This document shows, piece by piece, positions 44,351 to 52,741 of a stretch of 64,000 bases of DNA. Made by a program: the position numbers and the translations under genes. This DNA comes from Ruegeria lacuscaerulensis. Lineage in GTDB: Bacteria > Pseudomonadota > Alphaproteobacteria > Rhodobacterales > Rhodobacteraceae. Positions within the stretch are counted from its first letter, which is position 1; each line of letters begins with the position of its first letter. The notes below the pieces were generated by a model. That model worked only from the letters and a program-made list of their open reading frames with translations, was not told the origin of the DNA and made no database searches. Where the stretch lies: assembly GCF_013033355.1 (NCBI RefSeq), contig NZ_WQDY01000003.1:124001-188000 (forward strand), written 5' to 3'.

Positions 44351-44792
44351 TTGAAACAGTTTTTGTATTCGATCGCGGCTGTGATGTGTACGGTGTCTGC
44401 TCAAGCGGGCATCGTGAATGATGAGTGCGAGTTACACAGCTTGGAAGCGCAAGGATGGATTCCTCCGGTTGTCTTGCTGAGTGTCGATGCTGACGCTAAG
44501 CGCGCGGGCATTCGATGGCGCAATCCGCTCTGCCAATGAGCTTGCGCGGATTGATGAAAACACACCAGCAAATGCCAAGTTGAAACTCACGCGAAAAGGC
44601 GAATACCGATTGTCATGGCGCCTTACGCCGTCCTCAAACTCTACGCGCCAATACCGTGTGTCGTATACTGCGACAGTCGACCCCGAGACGAACAAGTTAA
44701 AGATGTCGGCAAGTTTCCCGCAGGCCAATTTGGGAAACCGACCCAGTGGAATTGGGCGCTGCCAGCCGATATCCGCGCCTACCTTGTTTTAG
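44351..44792 (+). pseudogene. Small exported protein gene interrupted by a frameshift
   Basis: A frame starting at TTG 44351 (AGGAG upstream) gives a signal peptide (FLYSIAAVMCTVSAQAG) and VVLLSVDADAKRA, then stops at 44539. The coding pattern continues one frame over as AFDGAIRSANELARIDENTPA and SSNSTRQYRVSYTATVDPET up to 44792. Removing one G of the GGG at 44506-44508 joins the two into about 146 residues. This is either a true frameshift or a sequencing error. No family recognised. Confidence 0.4.
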
Positions 44793-44816
44793 ATCTACAA
44801 GCGGCTGGGAAAAAGC

Positions 44817-45578
44817 CTAACCGCTTAAGACAAAAGACTGAAAACCGTTCAACGACGTTGGCGCAGTCAGGGCTTGCACCCCGACCTCTTCGCCGTTGGC
44901 ATTGCGGCAAGATGGGTAAAACGACAACAAATCCGCCAGTTTGGCCATTCGATCCTGACGTGGCGCCTCGGGCAAAAGCGGCGCGTGGGTAGAAAGATAA
45001 AGCGCGGGGCGGGTCACTTTCAGAAACGGGATAAGGCTGGGCAGAACCATGTATTCTGCACCCTCGATATCCATTTTAACGAGTGACACACTGGACAGGT
45101 CGGTCGCGGCTTCGAACTGATCCCAGGCAATGGTCAGCGCATCACTGCCATGAGCCGCGTCATGCAAAAGGGAACTGGTGGAATCACCGGGTTCTCCCCT
45201 TACCGAGGCCATACGTGCAACGCCGAACCGATCCGACAGGGCTACGCCAAAGGCCGAGACGTTGCGGACGTTGTTCAAATCCATGTTCCAGGCCAGGTAC
45301 CGGTAAGCTGTGGGGTCAGGCTCAAAGCACCATACATGTCGCGCGCGCCGCGCGCCGTAAAGAACGGTGGGGCCGATCCATGCACCTATATCCAAATAAT
45401 CGCTTTCGGGTTTCAGATGAGCATCCAACACGGCAAAAGTCTCGGGCTCCCACAAGCCAGCAGTGGCCTTGCGCCAGAATTTCGAATGGTAGGGGTCCAG
45501 TCGAAACCGTTCTCCATTCAGACTGCCTGCATAGTATCCGCGGGCGCGGTAAAACATCTTGCGCGCCTGTGTCAGCAT
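44817..45578 (-). CDS. FkbM-family methyltransferase
   Basis: A 253-residue SAM-dependent enzyme. Motif I reads DYLDIGAWIGPTVLYGARRA (about 60-79), followed by VWCFEPDPTAYRYLAWN, the acidic end of strand 2, and SLVKMDIEGAEYMVLPSL, which marks the FkbM family. Such enzymes O-methylate sugars or polysaccharides. It lies divergent from sodB with about 100 bases between. No polysaccharide cluster is adjacent. Confidence 0.85.
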   Translation of the reverse strand: MLTQARKMFYRARGYYAGSLNGERFRLDPYHSKFWRKATAGLWEPETFAVLDAHLKPESDYLDIGAWIGPTVLYGARRARHVWCFEPDPTAYRYLAWNMDLNNVRNVSAFGVALSDRFGVARMASVRGEPGDSTSSLLHDAAHGSDALTIAWDQFEAATDLSSVSLVKMDIEGAEYMVLPSLIPFLKVTRPALYLSTHAPLLPEAPRQDRMAKLADLLSFYPSCRNANGEEVGVQALTAPTSLNGFQSFVLSG

Positions 45579-45678
45579 CGCGGACCTCCGGGTTTTCTTG
45601 TCTCTGCCCTTGACCTATGGCCGTTGCCAAAGCATTTAACCTTTGGAACCGCAACAATCATTTCAACAGGGGGCCGAG

Positions 45679-46278
45679 ATGGCTTTTGAACTTCCTGATC
45701 TTCCTTATGCACATGACGCGCTGGCAGCCAAGGGCATGTCCGCGGAAACATTGGAATATCACCACGACCTGCACCACAAGGCCTATGTCGACAACGGCAA
45801 CAAGCTGATCGCCGGAACCGAATGGGACGGCAAGTCGATGGAAGAGATCATCGTGGGCACCTATGACGCAAATGCTGTCGCCCAGAATGGTATCTTCAAC
45901 AACATCAGCCAGTTGTGGAACCACAACCAGTTCTGGGAGATGATGGGCCCCGGCGATAACGCCATGCCCGGTGAGCTGGAGAAGGCTCTGGTCGAAAGCT
46001 TTGGTTCGGTTGACGAATTCAAGTCGCAGTTCAGCGCTGCAGGCGCTGGCCAGTTCGGCTCGGGCTGGGCGTGGTTGGTAAAGAACGCAGACGGCTCGCT
46101 GGCTGTCACCAAGACCGAAAACGGCGTGAACCCGTTGTGCTTTGGTCAGACCGCGTTGCTGGGTTGCGATGTGTGGGAGCATTCCTACTACATCGACTTC
46201 CGCAACAAGCGTCCGGCCTACCTGACCAACTTCCTAGACAATCTGGTCAACTGGGAAAACGTCGCCTCGCGGATGTGA
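45679..46278 (+). CDS. sodB: Superoxide dismutase, Fe/Mn type
   Basis: A 199-residue cytoplasmic enzyme that dismutates superoxide. LEYHHDLHHKAYVDN supplies the first metal histidine, WNHNQFWEMMGP the second, and DVWEHSYYIDF the Asp/His pair. GAGQFGSGWAWLV with Gln in the second shell favours the Fe type. The ATG at 45679 lies inside a longer frame whose extra residues are not conserved. It is followed by a strong terminator. Confidence 0.95.
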   Translation: MAFELPDLPYAHDALAAKGMSAETLEYHHDLHHKAYVDNGNKLIAGTEWDGKSMEEIIVGTYDANAVAQNGIFNNISQLWNHNQFWEMMGPGDNAMPGELEKALVESFGSVDEFKSQFSAAGAGQFGSGWAWLVKNADGSLAVTKTENGVNPLCFGQTALLGCDVWEHSYYIDFRNKRPAYLTNFLDNLVNWENVASRM

Positions 46279-46305
46279 TCGGCTGACGGGTAGTACGTTT
46301 TTGAG

Positions 46306-46340
46306 GGCCTGCTTGCGTAAGTGAGCAGGCCTTTTTCTTT
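46306..46340 (+). terminator. Terminator after sodB
   Basis: GGCCTGCT and AGCAGGCC form an eight-base stem with a ten-base loop, followed by TTTTTCTTT. Good intrinsic terminator 27 bases after the sodB stop. Confidence 0.85.
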
Positions 46341-46477
46341 TGAAATTAACGGTTGCTGCAGGAGGTTGAGGAATCGGCAGCATTCTTCATTTCTATGACC
46401 ACTTTGAGCCCAAAGGAGACGTTTGGATCAAGCGCAGCGAATGACTGCATCAATGGTGGTTCACGCGACTTTCCACA

Positions 46478-47224
46478 CTAGGCAAAGACGAAATCATCAG
46501 CACTTACACCGACGACTCCTAGAAGTGTAATTTCGTTCAAGTCCAAAGCGGTGCCATCAAGGTCGATGATGGTATTACCGTTTATCTCTTGAATATCCAG
46601 CGACAAGAACTCTGTCTCGGCAATACCATACCCGGAAATATCCAGCTTATCTTTTCCCACCTCAAAATCATGGATGGTATCTAGCCCACTGTCCGGTTCA
46701 AAAACGAAACTGTCGGCTCCTCCTTGGGCCTCTTCAAAGAGAGAACCATCTCCCCAGAGGTCGTCGTTTCCAGTTCCTCCGACAATGATATCGTTACCTC
46801 CGACAGTGTCGCCGTATAGGTTCGGAGCGTCGCCTACGATCAGGTCGTCGTCTGCTCCGCCGTTCAAAACATCGTCGGAGTTCTGGCCGAAGCCAACTGC
46901 CCAATCCGTATCTCCGAACAAGTAGTCGTCACCGTCATCGCCCGAGATCGTATCATTCCCATACAGTCCGACGACCACATCGTTACCTTCACCCATTTCG
47001 GCGACATCGTCCAAGTCAGTGAGAATAACATCCTCACTGACATCGCTGCCAACAACATGAACCGGAGCCTGTTTTCCTTTGGCGGAATAAAAATCGAAGT
47101 GAGGAACATTCTCCTCGTCAGTATAAAGGTGATCTATAAAGCTATCGAAGTTCTTTTTGGACGCAAGCACGTCTAAGTAAATTACAGAGCTTTCGCTATC
47201 GTTTTTCGGTGGTTTTCGCGGCAT
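46478..47224 (-). CDS. RTX-type calcium-binding protein
   Basis: A 248-residue acidic protein with hemolysin-type nonapeptide repeats (GxGNDxxxG): MGEGNDVVVG, YGNDTISGDDGDDYLFG, NGGADDDLIVG, GGNDIIVGGTGNDDLWG. The end (DTIHDFEVGKDKLDISG ... SADDFVFA) is typical of type I secreted proteins. It should be exported by a type I system and fold with Ca2+. No such transporter is near. ATG 47224 is preferred; a longer frame to 47281 is less likely. Lower GC than neighbours. Confidence 0.85.
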   Translation of the reverse strand: MPRKPPKNDSESSVIYLDVLASKKNFDSFIDHLYTDEENVPHFDFYSAKGKQAPVHVVGSDVSEDVILTDLDDVAEMGEGNDVVVGLYGNDTISGDDGDDYLFGDTDWAVGFGQNSDDVLNGGADDDLIVGDAPNLYGDTVGGNDIIVGGTGNDDLWGDGSLFEEAQGGADSFVFEPDSGLDTIHDFEVGKDKLDISGYGIAETEFLSLDIQEINGNTIIDLDGTALDLNEITLLGVVGVSADDFVFA

Positions 47225-47794
47225 TAGACTTCCCTCGAAGATAGAAAGGAATTGCTTCTGCCTGATCTGCCGTCGGTTCACGGTACAGCATCGGTCTGAC
47301 TACGTCTACCGCCATTGATTTCGGTCGACCCGAGCTTGAGGGTTTCGCGTCCCCGCCAAAGCTCAGAATTAGCAAGTGGAATTTTGAGAGCGTGGGCTAA
47401 AGGCTTTCCTCGAATGGCACCAATGTCCGTCAACCGGACGTTCATTCGGGTAAGGCGTGCTGCCGTGCGGCCAACGGCAGCTTTGTCCCGCTCGGCAGAA
47501 ATTGAATTGGTTGCACTGTGCGGCAAACTTTGATTGCCGGTTCGCATATTAGCATCTTCATCCGTTTCTGGTTCGCTAGCGTACCCATCGGTAGTTTCCC
47601 GCCGATAAATTCGAATTAATCTGAATGAGTATTGTACGGGCCCCGGTCGTCCCTAGCTATATTAGGCGGAGGGAGAGAACCGCCAATCAACTGAAAAAGC
47701 TCACGTAGCGCGCTGAAAAACCGTTGGCGCGCAAAGGGATAGCTATGTCTGTTGAACAAGGGATGGTCACATAAAACCACAACAGGAGATCACG
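47225..47794. other. Non-coding stretch, no supported gene
   Basis: About 570 bases between the RTX gene and the host-attachment-type gene. Two short overlapping frames (minus 47278-47547, plus 47315-47533) lack a ribosome site and show no family features. It probably holds the divergent promoters; no repeat or RNA gene was recognised. Confidence 0.5.
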
Positions 47795-48247
47795 ATGGTC
47801 GCACTTTCACAGGGAACTTGGATTGTCATTGCTGACGGCGAAAAAGCACTGTTCATGGAGAACATTACGGACGCGGAAGACCCGAATTTGATGATTGTTT
47901 CCGTCGAAGAGACCGACGGGCCGGCAGGCCGACCATCGGATCGGGCTGGGCGGCGCGCGGATGCTGGTCCGAACCAGAAATCCGCAGTTGAAGAACCCAA
48001 GTGGAAAGCGCAGGCGAAGTCTCTGTTCGTGCAAGACGTCGCTAACCTGTTGAACCGAAAGGGGTTGAAGGGAGCGTATAAACGCCTTGTCCTGGTCGCC
48101 AGCCCTCATGTCCTGGGCCTTTTGCGTCGGCGTCTGCACAGCGAAGTTCTGGGCAAGGTCGTGGCCGAAGTTGACAAGACTTTGACCAACCACCCACTCC
48201 ATAAGGTCGAGCAGGTTTTGATTAACCGTTTGAAGCCTGCGACTTAG
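47795..48247 (+). CDS. Host-attachment-type protein (AtsE-like)
   Basis: A 150-residue soluble protein of the 'host attachment' family, first named in plant-associated bacteria. WIVIADGEKALFMEN at the start and LVLVASPHVLGLLRRRLHSEVLGKVVAEVDKTLTNHPLHKVEQVL at the end match. The fold is related to archaeal release-factor eRF1 domain, and real function is unknown. ATG 47795 follows CAGGAGATCACG. Convergent with the LOG gene. Confidence 0.82.
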   Translation: MVALSQGTWIVIADGEKALFMENITDAEDPNLMIVSVEETDGPAGRPSDRAGRRADAGPNQKSAVEEPKWKAQAKSLFVQDVANLLNRKGLKGAYKRLVLVASPHVLGLLRRRLHSEVLGKVVAEVDKTLTNHPLHKVEQVLINRLKPAT

Positions 48248-48259
48248 GCTAAATTCCGA

Positions 48260-48284
48260 AAGCAGGCGACGCGCTCGCCTGCTT
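48260..48284. terminator. Bidirectional terminator-like hairpin
   Basis: AAGCAGGCGA and TCGCCTGCTT form a perfect ten-base stem with loop CGCGC, between the two convergent genes and touching the LOG stop codon. A-rich and T-rich ends suit both directions, though T tracts are short. Confidence 0.6.
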
Positions 48285-48846
48285 ATCCCCTGGGGGCAGC
48301 CAACAGTGTCCGCAGATTTGCCATGGCCGTTTCCGGCCCGTCGACCCACGTAATGAAATCGCCCAGCGAAGCGTCGGCAAAGCCCTGACCGATGACCTGC
48401 TGCACCAGATCGTGCAGGGCGTCCCAATACCCGTCCACGTTCATCACCAGAATGGGTTTGTCGTGCAGGCCCAACTGGCGCCATGTCAACGCTTCGAACA
48501 GCTCGTCCAGCGATCCGGGTCCGCCGGGAAGGACGACAACCGCATCCGCATTCATGATCATGACCTTCTTACGCTCGTGCATCGTTTCGGTGATCACAAA
48601 TCGGGTCAGGTCGGTCTTGCCAACCTCGCGCTGTAACAGGTGAACTGGGATGACGCCGAACGTGTCTCCTCCTGCGTCTTGTGTGGCGCGGGCGACCTCT
48701 CCCATCAGCCCCACATCTCCCGCGCCGTAGACCAGACGCCAGCCTTCTTTGGCAAGGTGCTGCCCGAATGTGCGCGCAGCCTGTGCATAGGCCGAATTAA
48801 CACCATTGCGTGACCCGCAATACACACAGACGGATTTCTGGGTCAT
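48283..48846 (-). CDS. LOG-family protein (TIGR00730), cytokinin riboside 5'-monophosphate phosphoribohydrolase-like
   Basis: A 187-residue Rossmann-fold protein. SVCVYCGSRNG and VVVLPGGPGSLDELFEALTWRQLG correspond to the LOG nucleotide site (PGGxGTxxE, here with Ser). MHERKKVMI is also a family mark. Members split the ribose-phosphate from nucleotides such as AMP. The longer frame upstream runs antisense into the next gene, so ATG 48846 is the start. Confidence 0.88.
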   Translation of the reverse strand: MTQKSVCVYCGSRNGVNSAYAQAARTFGQHLAKEGWRLVYGAGDVGLMGEVARATQDAGGDTFGVIPVHLLQREVGKTDLTRFVITETMHERKKVMIMNADAVVVLPGGPGSLDELFEALTWRQLGLHDKPILVMNVDGYWDALHDLVQQVIGQGFADASLGDFITWVDGPETAMANLRTLLAAPRG

Positions 48847-48972
48847 TATATAGGCTCTCCGGGGTTGTAACTGCGGTTTTGACCCCTGATAGCGGGATTG
48901 ATAGATTGGCTCAACCGTCACGCAGAATGTGTGGAAGTCAAAGCATTTGCGCTGCGGAGTGAAAGGAAAAAA

Positions 48973-50385
48973 ATGGACGCCAAGTCGGGAAGCGAAAGCA
49001 CCGGTCCTGTCACCTGGGGGGTGATCATCGGGATACTGGTTCTGGTCGGGGCCGCAGGGGCCTATATGTCCGGGGTGTTTGACCAAGAGCCCGAAGGGTC
49101 GGGCGCTCAAACGGATGTGGTCGATCAGCCGGTTCAAGACACCGCAACAGAGCAAAGCGCGGCCGTGTCCGAGGGTGAAGGCAGCAAACCAAGGCCTTCG
49201 GAAAACACAGAAGCGGCTGAGACCGAGGCTCCCGCAGAGCCTAAAGCCGAAACGGCCCAAGCAGAAACTGAAGCGGCGCCCGAATTGTCACCGCCGACTC
49301 TTGATCAGATATTCGTTGAACCGGACGGGAACGCGGTTCTGTCCGGCTCGGCTGAGCCAGGTGCTTTGGTGCGCGTCCTGCTGGATGGGGAAACTCTGCA
49401 CAGCTTTACGGTCGACGGCAGCGGCCAGTTTGCCGTATTCGTCACGATCCCGTTCGCCAACACCGCGCGGGGGCTTGTGTTGGAGACAGACAAAGACGAT
49501 CAGCCGGTCCGGTCGGATGACTACTTGATCGCCGCCTTGCCCGAGCCCAAGGTCGAAATTGCGGCGGCTGAACCCGCTGAAGACACGCCGGCAACGCCCG
49601 AAGCGCAGGAATCCTCTTCGGCAATTGCTGAAACTGCGCAGACCGAGACGTCAGCGTCCGAGGATGATCAGGTCGCGAGCGCCAGTCAGCAGTCCGACGA
49701 TGAACAGAACGAGACGAGCGCCCCGACACAGGGCGGCGAACAGCGTGACACCGCGCAAGCGGAAACCGCTCCGACCGCGGATGCTGTGCTTGACGCTCCG
49801 GAAGAGCCTGTGCAGGAAGAAACCCAAAATCAACAGGTTGCGATACTGCGTTCGGGTGAAGACGGGGTTGAGCTGGTGCAACCTGCGTCTCCGCAGGACA
49901 GCGCATCGGATCAGGTTGCACTGGACACTATCGGGTATTCTGACGCTGGTGATGTCGAGTTGACGGGCCGCGTGCCTGATGGTTCGGTGGTGCGCCTTTA
50001 CCTGAACAACCGATTGGTTGCGGATTTGCCGCCAACCGATGACGGTAAGTGGCGAAGCGAGCTTGAGGGGGTCGACCCCGGTGTTTACACCCTGCGGGTG
50101 GATGAGGTCGGTACGGACGGTACCGTTGTCAGCCGTCTTGAGACGCCCTTCAAGCGTGAACCGCTAGAGGTTCTGCGTGCTGCTGATACCGCCAATGGGT
50201 CTGCCGCACCCGATGCGCCGGTCATCCGTTCGGTCACTGTTCAGGAGGGCGACACGTTGTGGGCAATCTCGCGTGATCGCTATGGGGACGGGCTTTTGTT
50301 CGTGCGTGTGTTCGAAGCCAACCGCAATGCGATTCGTGATCCTGATCTGATCTATCCAGGGCAGGTCTTCACCATTCCCGAGTAA
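48973..50385 (+). CDS. Membrane-anchored LysM protein with acidic linkers
   Basis: A 470-residue protein. After a short head there is one membrane helix (VIIGILVLVGAAGAYM, about 15-32), then a long Glu/Ala/Thr-rich linker, a first beta-sandwich repeat (FVEPDGNAVLSGSAEPGALVRVLLDG), a second linker, a second repeat (TIGYSDAGDVELTGRVPDGSVVRLYL) and a C-terminal LysM (VTVQEGDTLWAISRDRYGDG ... DLIYPGQVFTIP). It likely spans the periplasm and binds peptidoglycan. ATG 48973 has GAAAGGA upstream. Confidence 0.85.
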   Translation: MDAKSGSESTGPVTWGVIIGILVLVGAAGAYMSGVFDQEPEGSGAQTDVVDQPVQDTATEQSAAVSEGEGSKPRPSENTEAAETEAPAEPKAETAQAETEAAPELSPPTLDQIFVEPDGNAVLSGSAEPGALVRVLLDGETLHSFTVDGSGQFAVFVTIPFANTARGLVLETDKDDQPVRSDDYLIAALPEPKVEIAAAEPAEDTPATPEAQESSSAIAETAQTETSASEDDQVASASQQSDDEQNETSAPTQGGEQRDTAQAETAPTADAVLDAPEEPVQEETQNQQVAILRSGEDGVELVQPASPQDSASDQVALDTIGYSDAGDVELTGRVPDGSVVRLYLNNRLVADLPPTDDGKWRSELEGVDPGVYTLRVDEVGTDGTVVSRLETPFKREPLEVLRAADTANGSAAPDAPVIRSVTVQEGDTLWAISRDRYGDGLLFVRVFEANRNAIRDPDLIYPGQVFTIPE

Positions 50386-50445
50386 TCCTGTACCTCTGGC
50401 CCTCTTGGGTCAGGGGCCAATCTCTGACCGCAGGTTTGGTACGTG

Positions 50446-52269
50446 ATGAGACGAGCAGCCCATATGCATTCTGAAGACATGCCCAAGGTCGACGAACGCC
50501 GTTCCGGCTGGCGAACGATCCGCAAGGTCGCTCCCTATCTATGGCCCGAGGATGAGCCATGGGTGAAACGACGTGTCGTTATCGCCATGAGTATGTTGGT
50601 TATCGCCAAGCTGATCGCTGTCTACACGCCGATCCTTTACAAGGGCGCGGTTGACAGCCTTGCCGCCGAGGGGGTGCCTCCGCTCGCACTCGGAGCCGTT
50701 GGGCTGACGGTCGCTTACGGTGTTGCGCGGATGATGACGGTGGGGTTCCAGCAGTTGCGCGATGCGGCGTTTGCACCTGTCGGTCAGCGGGCATTGCGGG
50801 CCTTGGCGCTTGAGACCTTTCAGCACATACACCAATTGTCGATGCGCTATCACGTGACCCGCCGTACCGGTGGCCTTAGCCGGATCATCGAGCGTGGCGT
50901 CAAGGGGGTCGATTTTCTACTGCGATTCCTATTGTTCTCTATCGGGCCTTTGATCCTTGAGCTGCTATTGGTTGCGATCATCCTGATGTGGTTGTTCGAC
51001 GTGTGGTATCTGGTTGTGGTCGCGGTCACCATCGCGCTTTACATCTGGTTCACTTTTGCGGTCACAGAATGGCGCGTAAAATTGCGCCGTGAGATGAACG
51101 ATCAGGACACCGAAGCCAACCAACGCGCCATCGATAGTCTGCTGAATTTTGAAACCGTCAAGTATTTCAATGCGGAAGAACGCGAAGCTGAGCGGTATGA
51201 CGTGTCGATGAAGGCTTACGCTGGGGCCGCGCTCAAAACGGCGTACTCATTGGCTTTCCTGAATTTTGGGCAGTCCTTCCTGATTACCTGTGGGTTGATC
51301 GGGGTCATGGTGCTGGCCGCGCTGGGCGTGCAGGCTGGCACATTAACCGTGGGCGATTTCGTGATGGTGAATGCCTACATGATCCAGATTACGGTGCCTT
51401 TGAACTTTCTGGGAACGGTCTATCGTGAGATCCGGCAGGCTCTGGTTGATATGGGGCAGATGTTCGATCTGTTAGAGCAGCCGGCCGAGGTAACGGATAA
51501 GCCCAATGCGCCCGCGCTGGATGTGACCGGCGGCGAGGTGACGCTGCAGGATGTCCGGTTTGGGTATGATCCTGACCGTGAAATCCTGAAGGGCGTGTCG
51601 TTGACCGTTCCTGCGGGGCAGACTGTGGCAATCGTGGGGGCAACAGGGTCGGGTAAATCCACAATAGGGCGTCTGCTGTTTCGGTTCTATGATGTGACCG
51701 GCGGGGCATTGAAAATCGACGGGCAGGACGTAAGGGACGTGTCGCAAACCAGCCTGCATTCGGCCATCGGAGTTGTCCCGCAGGATACCGTACTGTTCAA
51801 CGATACGATCCGCTACAACATCGCGTACGGCCGCAATGGTGCCACACAAGAGGATGTCGAAGCCGCCGCAAGAGCGGCGCAAATCCACGACTTTATCGTT
51901 ACGTTGCCCGAAGGCTATGACACCAAGGTTGGGGAACGTGGGCTGAAACTGTCAGGCGGGGAAAAGCAGCGGGTTGGGATCGCGCGCACGTTGCTCAAGA
52001 ACCCTCCGATCCTCTTGCTGGACGAAGCGACATCGGCGCTGGATACCGACACCGAGCAAGAGATCAAGGACGCGTTGGCCCAAGCTGGCAAAGGACGCAC
52101 GGTGCTGACCATTGCCCATCGTCTTAGCACAATCGCCGAGTCCGATCGTATTGTTGTGTTGGAACGTGGCGAGATCATCGAACAAGGCACTCATGACGAA
52201 TTGCTGCAGCGTGAAGGTCGGTACGCGCAATTGTGGAACCGGCAGCAATCGGACGCGCAAGCAGCGTAA
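50446..52269 (+). CDS. Atm1-type ABC exporter (fused permease and ATPase)
   Basis: About 607 residues. Six membrane helices (about 45-315) are followed by an ATPase with Walker A GATGSGKST, signature LSGGEKQRV and Walker B ILLLDEATSALD. RVVIAMSMLVIAKLIAVYTPILYKGAVDSL and NFETVKYFNAEEREAERYD are typical of Atm1/HMT1 proteins, which export glutathione-related or Fe-S precursor compounds. Start uncertain: GTG 50443, ATG 50446 or ATG 50464. Confidence 0.88.
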   Translation: MRRAAHMHSEDMPKVDERRSGWRTIRKVAPYLWPEDEPWVKRRVVIAMSMLVIAKLIAVYTPILYKGAVDSLAAEGVPPLALGAVGLTVAYGVARMMTVGFQQLRDAAFAPVGQRALRALALETFQHIHQLSMRYHVTRRTGGLSRIIERGVKGVDFLLRFLLFSIGPLILELLLVAIILMWLFDVWYLVVVAVTIALYIWFTFAVTEWRVKLRREMNDQDTEANQRAIDSLLNFETVKYFNAEEREAERYDVSMKAYAGAALKTAYSLAFLNFGQSFLITCGLIGVMVLAALGVQAGTLTVGDFVMVNAYMIQITVPLNFLGTVYREIRQALVDMGQMFDLLEQPAEVTDKPNAPALDVTGGEVTLQDVRFGYDPDREILKGVSLTVPAGQTVAIVGATGSGKSTIGRLLFRFYDVTGGALKIDGQDVRDVSQTSLHSAIGVVPQDTVLFNDTIRYNIAYGRNGATQEDVEAAARAAQIHDFIVTLPEGYDTKVGERGLKLSGGEKQRVGIARTLLKNPPILLLDEATSALDTDTEQEIKDALAQAGKGRTVLTIAHRLSTIAESDRIVVLERGEIIEQGTHDELLQREGRYAQLWNRQQSDAQAA

Positions 52270-52309
52270 TTTTGTGCTAGACTTCGGGATATTCTCCGTA
52301 GGTGTTGGA

Positions 52310-52708
52310 ATGCGTCAGTTTTCGTGGATATCCTTCGTTTGCGTAGCAACGCTGACATGCAGTGCAGCTTGGGCCGGAGATGACCCGATCATAGGCGTCT
52401 GGAAGACCGAGCCGGATCGCAAGAACCTGACGTCGCACATCAAGATTACCGCGTGTGGCGATGCGTTTTGCGGGCAAATCCTGTCGGCGTATGACGCGTC
52501 GGGCAAAGAGGTTCAGACGCCCAACATCGGTAAGAAACTGTTTTGGGATGTGACCAGCGAAGGCAATGGCAAATACGGAGGGGGCGAATTCTGGGTTCCC
52601 CTGATTGACGTGGATGCCGTGCCGCAGATGACGCTTGAGGGCGATACTCTGCGGGTGAATGGCTGCGAGCATCATATCTGCGCTCATCAATCCTGGACGC
52701 GCCTGTAA
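52310..52708 (+). CDS. DUF2147 exported protein
   Basis: A 132-residue protein with a signal peptide (FSWISFVCVATLTCSAAWAG). The mature part PIIGVWKTEPDRKN ... HIKITACGDAFCGQIL ... GKKLFWDV matches DUF2147, a small periplasmic beta-barrel-like family of unknown function. Two late cysteines (NGCEHHICAHQ) may be oxidised. ATG 52310 overlaps the ABC gene's downstream gap by 40 bases. Confidence 0.8.
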   Translation: MRQFSWISFVCVATLTCSAAWAGDDPIIGVWKTEPDRKNLTSHIKITACGDAFCGQILSAYDASGKEVQTPNIGKKLFWDVTSEGNGKYGGGEFWVPLIDVDAVPQMTLEGDTLRVNGCEHHICAHQSWTRL

Positions 52709-52741
52709 AGAAGCGGGGCCGGCACTGCCGACCCCGATGTA

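Noticed and set aside
47278-47547. Minus-strand frame of 89 codons in a gene-poor gap
   Set aside because: No ribosome site, no domain, and a competing plus-strand frame of similar size.
50397-50419. TGGCCC/GGGCCA hairpin after the LysM gene
   Set aside because: Short stem without a T tract; may be chance in GC-rich DNA.
52712-52735. GC-rich inverted repeat after the DUF2147 gene
   Set aside because: One mismatch, almost no loop and no T tract; too weak to call a terminator.
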